Shown: positions 7,278 through 14,519 of the stretch, one piece after another
Position numbering within the stretch: position 1 is the first letter of the stretch
Layout of the letters: the number at the start of each line of letters is the position of its first letter
Origin: an uncultured Collinsella sp.
Lineage (GTDB): Bacteria; Actinomycetota; Coriobacteriia; Coriobacteriales; Coriobacteriaceae
Reading direction: 5' to 3'
Assembly (NCBI GenBank): GCA_900555765.1
Contig: USMA01000003.1
Coordinates: forward strand, 1 to 15,053
DNA: 15,053 nucleotides
Notes under the pieces: model-generated
What the model saw: the letters and a program-made list of their open reading frames with translations, nothing else
Database searches by the model: none
What the model was told of the DNA's origin: nothing
Translations under genes and position numbers: made by a program

Positions 7278-8213
7278 ATGGAAAGCCGCAAGCCGTATCT
7301 CGCCACCCTGCCCGGACTCATCCTGGGCTGTCTTGTTTGCTGTGCACTCTGGGGATCGGCCTTTCCCTGCATCAAGATCGGCTACGCACTCTTTGGTATC
7401 CCAGCGCACGATAGCGCTTCGCAGCTGCTCTTTGCAGGTTTACGCTTTACGCTTGCCGGCGCCCTGGTTATCGTTGGGATGCGCGCGGCCCAACGCCGCC
7501 CCCTCATACCGCAAGCGCGCGACATCAAACCCATCGTTGTCTTGTCGCTCTTCCAGACTATCGGGCAGTACTTCTTTTTCTATCTGGGCCTCTCATGCGC
7601 CAGCGCCATGTCGAGCTCCATCATCGAGGCCAGCGACAACTTCCTCGCAATCCACTAAGCCGCCCTGGCATTTCACACCGAGAAGCTCAGTACGGCCAAG
7701 GTGCTTGGCTGTGCGCTGGGCTTTGCCGGCGTCGCGCTCGTCAACCTTTCGGGCGCAGATGGCACCTTTGGCTTCAGGCTCGATGGCGAGGGCTTTATCC
7801 TAGCCTCCACTGTCGCGGGTGCTCTTTCGACCTGCCTGATCGGTATCTTCTCGCGCGAGCACGACGGCGTCTTGCTTGCCGGGTGGCAGTTCTTGGTCGG
7901 CGGCCTGGTCCTCACCGCCATCGGCTTTTTGATGGGTGGCGCGCTCTCCCCCACAGCGATTGTCCCCGCCATCGCGCTCATCATCTACATGGCGCTTATC
8001 TCCGCGGTCGCCTACTCGCTGTGGTCGCGCCTGCTTGCCGTCAACCCCGTCAGCCGCGTCTCTGGCTTTGGATTTATGAACCCCGTCTTTGGTGTGGTGC
8101 TGAGCGCGCTGCTGCTCGGCGAGGGCGCTGGCACGAGCCCCGTTACCGTCATCGTTGCCCTGCTGTTGGTCTGCGGCGGCATCATCATCGTCAACAAACC
8201 CAAAAAAGCCTAG
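7278..8213 (+). pseudogene. EamA/DMT-family exporter, interrupted by in-frame TAA
   Basis: A member of the drug/metabolite transporter superfamily (10 membrane helices, two EamA halves), inner membrane, substrate unknown. Full frame: 311 residues plus stop, normal for the family. The ATG at 7278 has the ribosome site TAGGAAGGA; a longer in-frame start at 7236 lies inside the preceding terminator. The first half includes LGCLVCCALWGSAFPCIKIGY and SSSIIEASDNFLAI. Codon 127 (7656-7658) is TAA. The same frame then continues with AALAFHTEKLSTAKVLG and the whole second half (LGCALGFAGVALVNLSG, GFMNPVFGVVLSALLLGE) to TAG at 8211-8213. The codon before the TAA is His, odd inside what should be a hydrophobic helix, so more than one base may differ here from relatives. 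Read with the standard code it makes only a 126-residue fragment. A restart at GTG 7701 has no convincing ribosome site. Confidence 0.85.
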
Positions 8214-8297
8214 CGAGCTCACCTTTTTAGGGAGGGCATTCGCATACTTTAGCTTAATGGAGCACACTGGTTCTCGTTGATTTCGTACCGAGTCGCG

Positions 8298-8320
8298 GCG
8301 GCAGACGCCCGTCTTGCCGC
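8298..8320. other. GC-rich hairpin in the spacer after the EamA gene
   Basis: GCGGCAGACG (8298-8307) pairs with CGTCTTGCCGC (8310-8320) with one bulged T. The innermost pair is probably open. There is no T run after it, so it does not look like a terminator. I see no tRNA or known small RNA in the 190-base spacer 8214-8404. Confidence 0.3.
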
Positions 8321-8360
8321 ACCGCGCCTGGGCATTATGGCCGGTGGCCCCCACAAACGC

Positions 8361-8405
8361 AAAAGGGGCGCACGACCATCGCAACGGTCGTGCGCCCCTT
8401 TTTTC
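8361..8405. terminator. Bidirectional terminator between the EamA gene and the diguanylate cyclase
   Basis: A perfect 17-bp stem, AAAAGGGGCGCACGACC (8361-8377) / GGTCGTGCGCCCCTTTT (8386-8402), has an 8-base loop. T runs lie on both strands. It abuts the minus-strand stop at 8405-8407, so it clearly terminates the cyclase gene and can also stop transcripts coming from the left. Confidence 0.9.
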
Positions 8406-9547
8406 TAGCGTATCTGAACGCCGGCTTTCTTCTTCTCGCGCTTTACGCGGTAGAGCTCCGCATCGGCAGCGCGAAGTAAGTCTTGCCAGGTATCGACACT
8501 ATCGCCGACCCGCGCGTAACCGATGGACATCCGCAACGCATACGGCACCTCGGCACGAGCGAGCTCGTCGTCAATCGCCGAACACAGGTCTATGATGTCC
8601 TGTTCCGCCGCTGCCTTTTGGAGCACCACGAACTCATCGCCACCATAGCGTGCGATAAAGCCACCAGACGCCGAGCAGACTTCTTTGAGCGCAGCGGATA
8701 TGACCTGAAGAGCGTGGTCGCCCTCCACATGCCCATAGCGATCGTTAATCTGCTTAAAGCCATCAGCGTCCATCATAAGCAGATATACATCTTCGGCCTG
8801 ATCCACATTTGAAAAGAGCGACAGCATATAGGTCTCAAAACGGTTGCGGTTGTTGAGTCCAGTCAACGGGTCAGTAGAGATCAGTTGCTCCTGATTGACG
8901 ATATAGAGCAGCAGGATGCTCAGCGTTATACCGACGCAAAGGCCCGGTACCGAAAACAAAACCTGGAAGGTACCGCCCACCAGAGCGGGAACCGCAAAAA
9001 AGGCGAGGGTGCGATAAATGGCCTTCTTTTGCAGGCTTTCGACTTTTCGAGCCTGAATAAAGGCATGCAAGGACGTATATATGACGTAGCAGTAGCTCAC
9101 GATGGGCTGGATCATATAAGCAAAGCCGCGACGATATACGCCCTGTGCATCGATATAGAACATAGCGTGCGTCCAGTAGCTGGTAAATGCCAGCACGACC
9201 ACCAATGCTGTTGGCAACGTTAAAAGTACCACCCTGTAGGGCGTGGTCAGGAGCCGTGAGCCCTGCATCGTCTCGGAATAGAAAAACCAAATGAGGCACG
9301 CGATGGCGAACAGCGAAAACGAGACCGCGTTGGAAATCCAGTTGGCCGTGCTGCCTACAGGAGTGCTTACGCCGTCCGAGAGCGTCCAGATCATATCGAA
9401 GAAAATGTAGGCAGCAGACGTGTAGCCCAGCATGCTAAACAAAAGCTGCTGGGTGCTCGAGAACAGGGAGCGACGGCTTCGTACGGCAAGCCCGATAAGA
9501 ACAATCATGCACAGCAGGAATATCTCGATCTTGAGTGCCTTAATCAC
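8405..9547 (-). CDS. Membrane-anchored GGDEF diguanylate cyclase
   Basis: Makes cyclic di-GMP from two GTP. About 380 residues. The N-terminal 220 residues contain about seven hydrophobic helices (roughly 7-20, 34-52, 70-90, 107-126, 145-165, 178-197, 202-220), a probable membrane sensor with no recognisable ligand domain. A GGDEF domain follows from about residue 228, with DPLTGLNNRNRF, the metal-binding MMDADGFKQIND and an intact signature RYGGDEF (GGDEF at 302-306). The RxxD inhibitory site expected five residues before GGDEF is absent (ASGG instead), so product inhibition through that site is unlikely. I chose the GTG at 9545-9547 because GGGAGG lies just upstream and the hydrophobic chain starts there. 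The frame is open to 9775, but those codons cross the hairpin at 9649-9688 and do not look like protein. There is no EAL domain. The gene is monocistronic with a strong terminator. The input signal is unknown. Confidence 0.88.
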   Translation of the reverse strand: MIKALKIEIFLLCMIVLIGLAVRSRRSLFSSTQQLLFSMLGYTSAAYIFFDMIWTLSDGVSTPVGSTANWISNAVSFSLFAIACLIWFFYSETMQGSRLLTTPYRVVLLTLPTALVVVLAFTSYWTHAMFYIDAQGVYRRGFAYMIQPIVSYCYVIYTSLHAFIQARKVESLQKKAIYRTLAFFAVPALVGGTFQVLFSVPGLCVGITLSILLLYIVNQEQLISTDPLTGLNNRNRFETYMLSLFSNVDQAEDVYLLMMDADGFKQINDRYGHVEGDHALQVISAALKEVCSASGGFIARYGGDEFVVLQKAAAEQDIIDLCSAIDDELARAEVPYALRMSIGYARVGDSVDTWQDLLRAADAELYRVKREKKKAGVQIR

Positions 9548-9648
9548 TAGACGCCCTCCCTTCAATATCCAAGTGGCCAGAATCGCCCGAGTCGCGCCCA
9601 GGCGCCAAACACCCCTTTCTCCGCAGGGGTAAAGGGAATCATAGCAGC

Positions 9649-9688
9649 GCGCCCGAACGTCACTGCAGAACAGCCACCGTTCGGGCGC
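9649..9688. terminator. Perfect 11-bp inverted repeat after kdgT
   Basis: GCGCCCGAACG (9649-9659) and CGTTCGGGCGC (9678-9688) pair perfectly around an 18-base loop. It lies 50 bases beyond the kdgT stop on the minus strand and upstream of the cyclase gene. No T run follows on either strand, so it may be an unusual terminator, an mRNA 3' stabiliser or an operator. A TATGAT-like -10 for the cyclase (minus, 9638-9643) lies immediately next to it. Confidence 0.5.
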
Positions 9689-9737
9689 CCATACGGCGCG
9701 AATTGCACACGCCGGCTTGATTGACTCGCGTCGACGA

Positions 9738-10760
9738 TTACTCGCCATCGATGTCGGTCGCGACGGCCTCCTCAATAGCCTCGACGCCTTCGACCGACAG
9801 ATCCTCTTCGCCGTGGCAGAACTTCTTATCGACCCAGCCGGTCAGAATCGGGGCCATGATTGCCGTGATGATGACGGCGGTGGCGATCTGCGCATACGCG
9901 GTGGGCGCAAGCTCGGCATAGCGTGGCGCGACCTCGGCAAGAGCAACCGGCGTGGTCATAGCCGTGCCGGCGATGGTGGAGCAGGCAACGGCGGCCTTGC
10001 CGTTGCCGCCGCACAAGCGCTCGAAGGCAAAGGTGATGGGGCCAACGATAAAGAGGGTGATGAGGCCCAGCAGGATGCCCGAGATACCGCCGGTGATAAA
10101 GCTCGACAGGCTCATGGACGCACCGAGTTGAAATCCGATGACAGCGATCGCGGGATTGGCGCCGGGGACCAGCAGGTTCTTGATAAACGGGAACAAGTTG
10201 CCCAGGACCATGCCGATAACAAGCGGCAGGATGGATCCGATGATGGTGCCGACGGGGATATTGGCGAGACCCGAGACACCGAGGATGATCATCGTGACGG
10301 CGGGGCCGGCCGTAAAGAACAGGATACCGACAGCGCCCTGCTCGGACTCATCGCCGAACTCGCCCATGATGCCCGTATAGAGTGCCATGTTGCAAAACGT
10401 AATGCCGCCGATGATAGACACGGAGCTCAGACCCAGGAAGTTGTCGTTAAAGAAATATGCCACTCCTAGGCCGAGAGTCGCTGCGACGACCAGCTTGGGA
10501 ATTAGTACGACGATGCCGGTCTTGAGGGCGCCCGGCGTGGACTTAAAGCTGATGCCGGCGCCCACAAACAGCAGAATCGCGGCGACGATGGTATTGGAGC
10601 CACCGCGGCAGGCAGCCGTAAAGAAGCCGCCGATCTCAAAAACCTGCGGGCAGAAGGTGTTGAGCAAAAGACCGACGATCATCGGATAGATCATGATGTC
10701 GCCCGGGATGCGCGGGACCTTGAATTTCTTTTGCTCGTTGGCGGTTGCTTCCTGTGCCAT
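9738..10760 (-). CDS. kdgT: 2-keto-3-deoxygluconate permease (KdgT family)
   Basis: Proton-coupled uptake of 2-keto-3-deoxygluconate, a product of pectin and hexuronate breakdown, across the inner membrane. About 340 residues, close to the family length, with about 10 hydrophobic segments. The family-like start is KVPRIPGDIMIYPMIVGLLLNTF. Internal stretches FVGAGISFK, NPAIAVIGFQLGASMSLSSFITGG and GGNGKAAVACSTIAGTAMTTPVALA are typical of KdgT. The tail is acidic. I chose the ATG at 10758-10760 because GGGGG lies about five bases upstream; an in-frame TTG at 10788-10790 is a weaker alternative. It stands alone here: no kdgK, kdgA or uronate isomerase genes are adjacent. The substrate is inferred from family only. 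Confidence 0.85.
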   Translation of the reverse strand: MAQEATANEQKKFKVPRIPGDIMIYPMIVGLLLNTFCPQVFEIGGFFTAACRGGSNTIVAAILLFVGAGISFKSTPGALKTGIVVLIPKLVVAATLGLGVAYFFNDNFLGLSSVSIIGGITFCNMALYTGIMGEFGDESEQGAVGILFFTAGPAVTMIILGVSGLANIPVGTIIGSILPLVIGMVLGNLFPFIKNLLVPGANPAIAVIGFQLGASMSLSSFITGGISGILLGLITLFIVGPITFAFERLCGGNGKAAVACSTIAGTAMTTPVALAEVAPRYAELAPTAYAQIATAVIITAIMAPILTGWVDKKFCHGEEDLSVEGVEAIEEAVATDIDGE

Positions 10761-10804
10761 GAAACCCCCATTTCCGCTGACGGGGTACAAAAGCCCACGT
10801 CACG

Positions 10805-10820
10805 CTTTGCTACAGTAAAG
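10805..10820. promoter_or_regulatory. Near-palindrome upstream of kdgT
   Basis: CTTTGCTACAGTAAAG is an imperfect palindrome (12 of 16 positions symmetric), centred about 50 bases before the kdgT start. It could be an operator. It does not match the E. coli KdgR site as I know it. The minus-strand TACTGT within it could also be a weak -10. Confidence 0.2.
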
Positions 10821-10910
10821 TTTGACCATGGTACCAGAAGAAATAGACCAGCTCGGTGAAAAATTCTACAAGTTGGGATGGAACGAGATTCGGCGCCCGC
10901 GACGCCAGCC

Positions 10911-11234
10911 CTATATAAGGCTCAAGACGATATAGAGCACGATGCCCGAGACGCAGCACCACAGCATCGATTTTGTCTTGACCGCCACGGCCACGACGCC
11001 GGCGGCCGCAATCCAGGGAACCAAGGCAGGCCAGAATCCCGCGTCGAACGCGCCGGGGTTCACCAAGTCGTTGGCGACCAGCGCGGCAAAGGCAGCGGGC
11101 GGGATATAGCCCAGGGCCTCGGTAATGCGGGGCGACAGGGTCCGCCCGCGCAAGGCGAACGCCGGCGCGATGCGAAAGAACGCGATAGCAGCCCACGACG
11201 ACAGCCACAGAACCAAGAACTCGTTAACGGGCAT
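10911..11234 (-). CDS. azlD: AzlD-type small subunit of branched-chain amino acid exporter
   Basis: A 107-residue membrane protein with about four hydrophobic helices, the small partner of AzlC in the LIV-E type exporter (compare BrnF/BrnE of Corynebacterium). It begins MPVNEFLVLWLSSWAAIAFFR and contains RGRTLSPRITEALGYIPPAAFAALVANDLV. The 'ALGYIPPAAFAAL' stretch is characteristic of AzlD. The ATG (11232-11234) overlaps the end of azlC by 11 bases, a translationally coupled arrangement. The longer frame upstream is the shadow of azlC. The stop is TAG at 10911-10913. No clear terminator follows in the 150-base gap before kdgT. Confidence 0.88.
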   Translation of the reverse strand: MPVNEFLVLWLSSWAAIAFFRIAPAFALRGRTLSPRITEALGYIPPAAFAALVANDLVNPGAFDAGFWPALVPWIAAAGVVAVAVKTKSMLWCCVSGIVLYIVLSLI

Positions 11235-11916
11235 CGCGGGCACCTCTTCCGTCAAATACAGCATCGCACGCCAGCGCAATGGCAATGCCGACCACGACGC
11301 TTGCCGGCACGGCAATATTCGTGAGGCCCAAGAACTTGCATACGGCGACGGACACCGCGCCCGAAACCGCTGCGACAACGTTGCCGCGCGACAGTCGCTG
11401 CGAAAAGAGCAGGCAGATAAAAAGCGATGTGCAGACAAAGCCCGCAATAGCGGTGGGGACATCGACAACAGTGCCGACAACGGCGCCCATCGTGCACGAA
11501 ACGCCCCATGTCGCGATGAGGATCGCGTTGAGCACAAAGGACTCGCGCGGGCCCCAATCCTCCCCTTCAACCAACTTGGCAAGCGAGATGCCATATGCCT
11601 CCTCGGTAAGTGTCGCGGCAACAGCCAGCGTCTGACGCTTCGAGGCACCCCTCAGATGCGGCGCGATCGATGCCGAGTAAAGCGCAAAACGCGAGGAGAT
11701 GGCGGCAACGCTCGCGATAATCGAAGGTGCCGGTACGCCCGCCAGCCAAAGATTGCAGATCATAAACTGACCGCTGCCCGTCACAAACGTGCTGCTCAGG
11801 GCAAAGACCATCCAGGGCTCCATTCCCGTCTGTCCCATGATCATTCCGCACGGCGCGCCTATTGCAACATAGGTAAGCATCACTGGCCAGACGGTTCTAA
11901 CGATTTTGAGCACCAT
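11224..11916 (-). CDS. azlC: AzlC-type large subunit of branched-chain amino acid exporter
   Basis: A 230-residue inner-membrane protein with about six to eight hydrophobic segments. With AzlD it should export leucine, isoleucine, valine or related compounds. Typical AzlC stretches are VMLTYVAIGAPCGMIMGQTG, FVTGSGQFMICNLWLAG and SSRFALYSASIAPHLRGAS, followed by ATLTEEAYGISL. I chose the ATG at 11914-11916 because AGGATGAGAAG precedes it and MVLKIVRTVWPVM is a natural start. An in-frame start at 11985 would add a non-hydrophobic stretch with no support. It is first in a two-gene operon with azlD and divergent from the HD-domain gene. Confidence 0.88.
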   Translation of the reverse strand: MVLKIVRTVWPVMLTYVAIGAPCGMIMGQTGMEPWMVFALSSTFVTGSGQFMICNLWLAGVPAPSIIASVAAISSRFALYSASIAPHLRGASKRQTLAVAATLTEEAYGISLAKLVEGEDWGPRESFVLNAILIATWGVSCTMGAVVGTVVDVPTAIAGFVCTSLFICLLFSQRLSRGNVVAAVSGAVSVAVCKFLGLTNIAVPASVVVGIAIALACDAVFDGRGARDAR

Positions 11917-11975
11917 ACGCTTCTCATCCTGACAAGGTCTCCGAGCCGCATGTAGCGACACGGCAGAATCATCAT

Positions 11976-12002
11976 CCGACAGCAACCGAGTTCACCTACA
12001 AT
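11976..12002 (+). promoter_or_regulatory. Candidate promoter of the HD-domain gene
   Basis: TACAAT at 11997-12002 is a good -10 about 40 bases before the ATG. The best -35 candidate, CCGACA (11976-11981), has a short spacing of 15. This 126-base divergent region must also hold the azlC promoter, which I could not place with confidence. Confidence 0.4.
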
Positions 12003-12042
12003 TGCCACCGGATCGAAAGACACAACTTTTTAGGAAGTCATT

Positions 12043-12855
12043 ATGACAGCTATCGATCGAGACCGGGCGCGCGCGGCCTTCAAAAGCTACACCGATGCCT
12101 ACGACGCCACCAACCCACGCATCGCGCTCAAAATCGAGCATACGTACCACGTGGCCGAGGCATGCGATGCCGTAGCGCGCGAGCAGGGCTGGTCGTCAGA
12201 AGATATTGACCTGGCATGGCTTTGCGGCCTGCTACACGATATGGGCCGCTTTGAGCAGCTGCGACGCTGGGACACCTTTAAGGACGCCGAGAGCATGAGC
12301 CATGCGGCGCTGGGCATCGAGGTCCTCTTTGGCGAGAATCCCGCCGATGCACCCGCCGTAACGAGCATCCGCGACTTTATCGATGACCCGGCAGAAGATG
12401 GGCTCATCCGAGCGAGCATTGCCTATCACAGCGATTTCCGTCTACCCGCGCAGCTCGACGTGCGCACGCGAAGCTTCTGCGATATCGTGCGCGATGGTGA
12501 CAAGATCGACATTATGCGCACCATCGCCGACAGCACCGTCGAGACCATCCTTAAGGTGGATGAGGACGCATTTCTCGCCAGCCACTTCTCGGCACCGACG
12601 CTGGCCGCCTTTGACGAGCACCGCTGCGTCACGCGCGATGAGCGCGATGAGCCCGCCGACTTCTTGGTGGGGCTCATCTGCTTTATGTTTGAGCTCGTCT
12701 ATCCGGCAAGCCGTGCGCTGGCGCGCGTGCAGGGCGATATCTATCGCCTGCTCGACGCGCCCTTTGGCATTACGCGCCCCTTTACCGATCCCGCCACGCA
12801 AGCGACCTGGGAGCGCCTAAAGGACGAGATGCGCGACTGGCTGGCGCGCGCCTAG
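12043..12855 (+). CDS. HD-domain metal-dependent phosphohydrolase
   Basis: A 270-residue soluble protein. The HD fold is seen in IEHTYHVAEACDAVA (metal His33) and LCGLLHDMGRFEQLRRW (His65-Asp66). Further likely metal or phosphate ligands are His87 in SMSHAALG, the His in IAYHSDF and the Asp in RDGDKIDIM. The substrate, a nucleotide or other phosphate ester, cannot be told from sequence. The family is common in Coriobacteriia and Clostridia, usually annotated only as HD-domain protein. The ATG at 12043 has ribosome site AGGAAG, and a candidate -10 lies upstream. It ends tail to tail with the ETF alpha gene: the palindrome CTAG (12852-12855) supplies the TAG stop of both genes, with no room for a terminator between them. 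Confidence 0.85.
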   Translation: MTAIDRDRARAAFKSYTDAYDATNPRIALKIEHTYHVAEACDAVAREQGWSSEDIDLAWLCGLLHDMGRFEQLRRWDTFKDAESMSHAALGIEVLFGENPADAPAVTSIRDFIDDPAEDGLIRASIAYHSDFRLPAQLDVRTRSFCDIVRDGDKIDIMRTIADSTVETILKVDEDAFLASHFSAPTLAAFDEHRCVTRDERDEPADFLVGLICFMFELVYPASRALARVQGDIYRLLDAPFGITRPFTDPATQATWERLKDEMRDWLARA

Positions 12856-14057
12856 CGCTCAAGCTGGGCCAGTAGCTCCTCGACGACCTCGACGGCATCG
12901 CCGACAACCTTGTACTGGGCAGCACCAAAGATGGGGGCATCCGGGTCCTCGTTGATGGCGATAATGCACTCTGCCCCACCGATGCCGGCAAGATGCTGGA
13001 TGGCGCCCGAAACACCGATACTCACGAGAAGTTTGGGCGAAACCGATACGCCGGTCTGGCCAATCTGATGGCGATACTCCAACCAGCCGGCCTCCACGAC
13101 AGGTCGCGTGCAGCCAAGCTCGGCTCCCAGAGCCTCGGCGAGCTTTCGCATCAGGGGCAGATTCTTCTTGGAACCAATGCCGCGACCCACCACGACCAGG
13201 CGCTCGGCATCGGCGATCGAAGCCTGCTGTCCCCACTCCTCGGCGGGAATCGAGATCTCGACACGAGCTTTGACGTCTTCTGAAAGCGTTACCTGGGTAA
13301 TCGTTCCAGAACGGCTGTAGTCGAAGTCGGGCGCCTTAAAAATACCGGGGCGCACCGTGGCCATCTGGGGTCGGTGATTGGGGCAGATGATGGTGGCCAT
13401 CAAGTTGCCGCCAAACGCCGGGCGCGTCTGCTGCAGCAGACCCGTCTCCGTATCCATCGATAGCTCGGTGCAATCGGCCGTAAGGCCCGGCTGCAAACGT
13501 ACGGCGACACCTGGTGCCAGCTCGCGACCAAAGGCGGTCGCGCCGTAGAGGATGGCCTCGGGCTTGCGCTCGGCCACCAAATCGCAAATCAGACGGGCAT
13601 AGGTCTCTGCGTCGTTTTGACACAGACGCTCGTCGCGACAGACCACAACTTCATCCGCACCGGCACAGACCAGATGCTCCAGCTCCTCGAGCGAGCTCTC
13701 GGGGCTCATGCCGACCAATGCCACCAAACGGCAGCCGCGGGCATCGGCAAGCTCACGGCCCTTACACATCAGCTCATAGGCAACAGGAGCCACTGTATCG
13801 TGCTCGTCGGTCTGCACGAATACCCAGATGTCTCGATATGTATCAAGGTCCGCCGCGCCGGCGGCCTCGTCACGCTCGATCGAGATAGCGTTGACGGGGC
13901 AGGCATGGACTCACCCGCCGCACAGAATGCAGCCGTCGGTTACGCGGGCACAGCGGTTGGGACGCCCACCCTCCACCACAATGCCGCCCGAGGCGCAGGC
14001 ACGGCCGCAGCGCCCGCAACCGATGCAGGCTTCGCTATCGATATTCAATCCGCTCAT
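12852..14057 (-). pseudogene. etfA: ETF alpha with N-terminal 2[4Fe-4S] ferredoxin domain, in-frame TGA at codon 49
   Basis: The full frame is 401 residues including codon 49. Residues 1-60 are a bacterial ferredoxin domain: CIGCGRCGRAC (cluster I, Cys 11, 14, 17, 21) and CILCGG-TGA-VHACPV (cluster II, Cys 43, 46, then stop codon 49, then Cys53-Pro). The TGA (13911-13913) falls exactly on the third cysteine of C-x2-C-x2-C-x3-CP. From about residue 72 a normal ETF alpha follows, with an intact FAD site (GQTGVSVSPKLLVSIGVSGAIQH and AINEDPDAPIFG). Ferredoxin-fused ETF alpha is known from electron-bifurcating ETFs such as CarE and LctC of Acetobacterium. The ATG at 14055-14057 follows the etfB stop directly, with AGGGG about nine bases upstream inside etfB. 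With standard reading only 48 residues are made. A Cys codon changed to TGA by mutation or error is most likely; selenocysteine is a less likely alternative. Confidence 0.8.
13868..13896 (-). other. Hairpin 14 bases downstream of the in-frame TGA
   Basis: On the minus strand, CGTC-A-ACGCT pairs with AGCGTGACG, giving 9 bp with one bulged A in the 5' arm and a 10-base loop. It starts 14 bases after the TGA of the ETF alpha gene. Bacterial SECIS elements lie just after the UGA and carry a bulge in the 5' arm, but they have a small apical loop. The resemblance here is loose and may be chance in GC-rich coding DNA. Confidence 0.25.
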
Positions 14058-14519
14058 CTATGCCATCCCCTCGATAATCTTGGCGAGCTTTTCCGCCTGC
14101 TCGGATGCCGTGCCCTCAACGGTCTCGCACGTTTGATCACGGTCGGGCACAAACGAGCGCACGACCTGTGTCGGCGACCCGGCAAGACCGCAACGCGCGG
14201 GGTCGGCGTTCACGTCGGCGGCACTGACCACGCGCACGTCCGCCTCCTCCGCCGCGCGAATACCGGCAATACTCGGCATACGCAACAGGCCAATCTCCTT
14301 GGCAGGCGTCATCGCGCACGGCATCTCAAGACACACCGTCTCCTCGCCGGCATCGCATCCGTGAACGAGCGCCAGCGAGCCACACGTCGTAAAGCCCGCG
14401 CTTTGCACGCAGCTCACGTCGGTCACGCAGGGAATCTCAAAGGCACCGGCAAGCTCGGGACCAATCTGGGCCGTATCGCCATCCACCGCCATCTAGCCGC
14501 AGATGAGCAGATCGAAGTC
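14058..14519 (-). pseudogene. etfB: ETF beta, 5'-truncated and interrupted by in-frame TAG
   Basis: Small subunit of electron transfer flavoprotein. The visible native part begins DFDLLICG, meets TAG at 14493-14495, and continues MAVDGDTAQIGPELAGAF to the C-terminus and TAG at 14058-14060. In relatives this region reads like CGRQAIDGDTAQVGPE, so the stop replaces a residue, usually Arg or Gln, directly before the FAD/AMP-binding DGDTAQ motif. About 144 residues follow the stop, of a family length near 260. The first 100 or so residues are missing because a foreign regulator gene is joined at about 14520. The ATG at 14490-14492 right after the stop is the native internal Met and has no ribosome site of its own. 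The etfA ATG directly abuts this gene's stop, so the two were one operon. As it stands it cannot make a functional subunit. Confidence 0.82.

Noticed and set aside
9548..9775. N-terminal extension of the diguanylate cyclase to 9775
   Set aside because: The codons pass through a perfect inverted repeat and do not resemble protein. The GTG at 9547 has a strong ribosome site and begins the first membrane helix.
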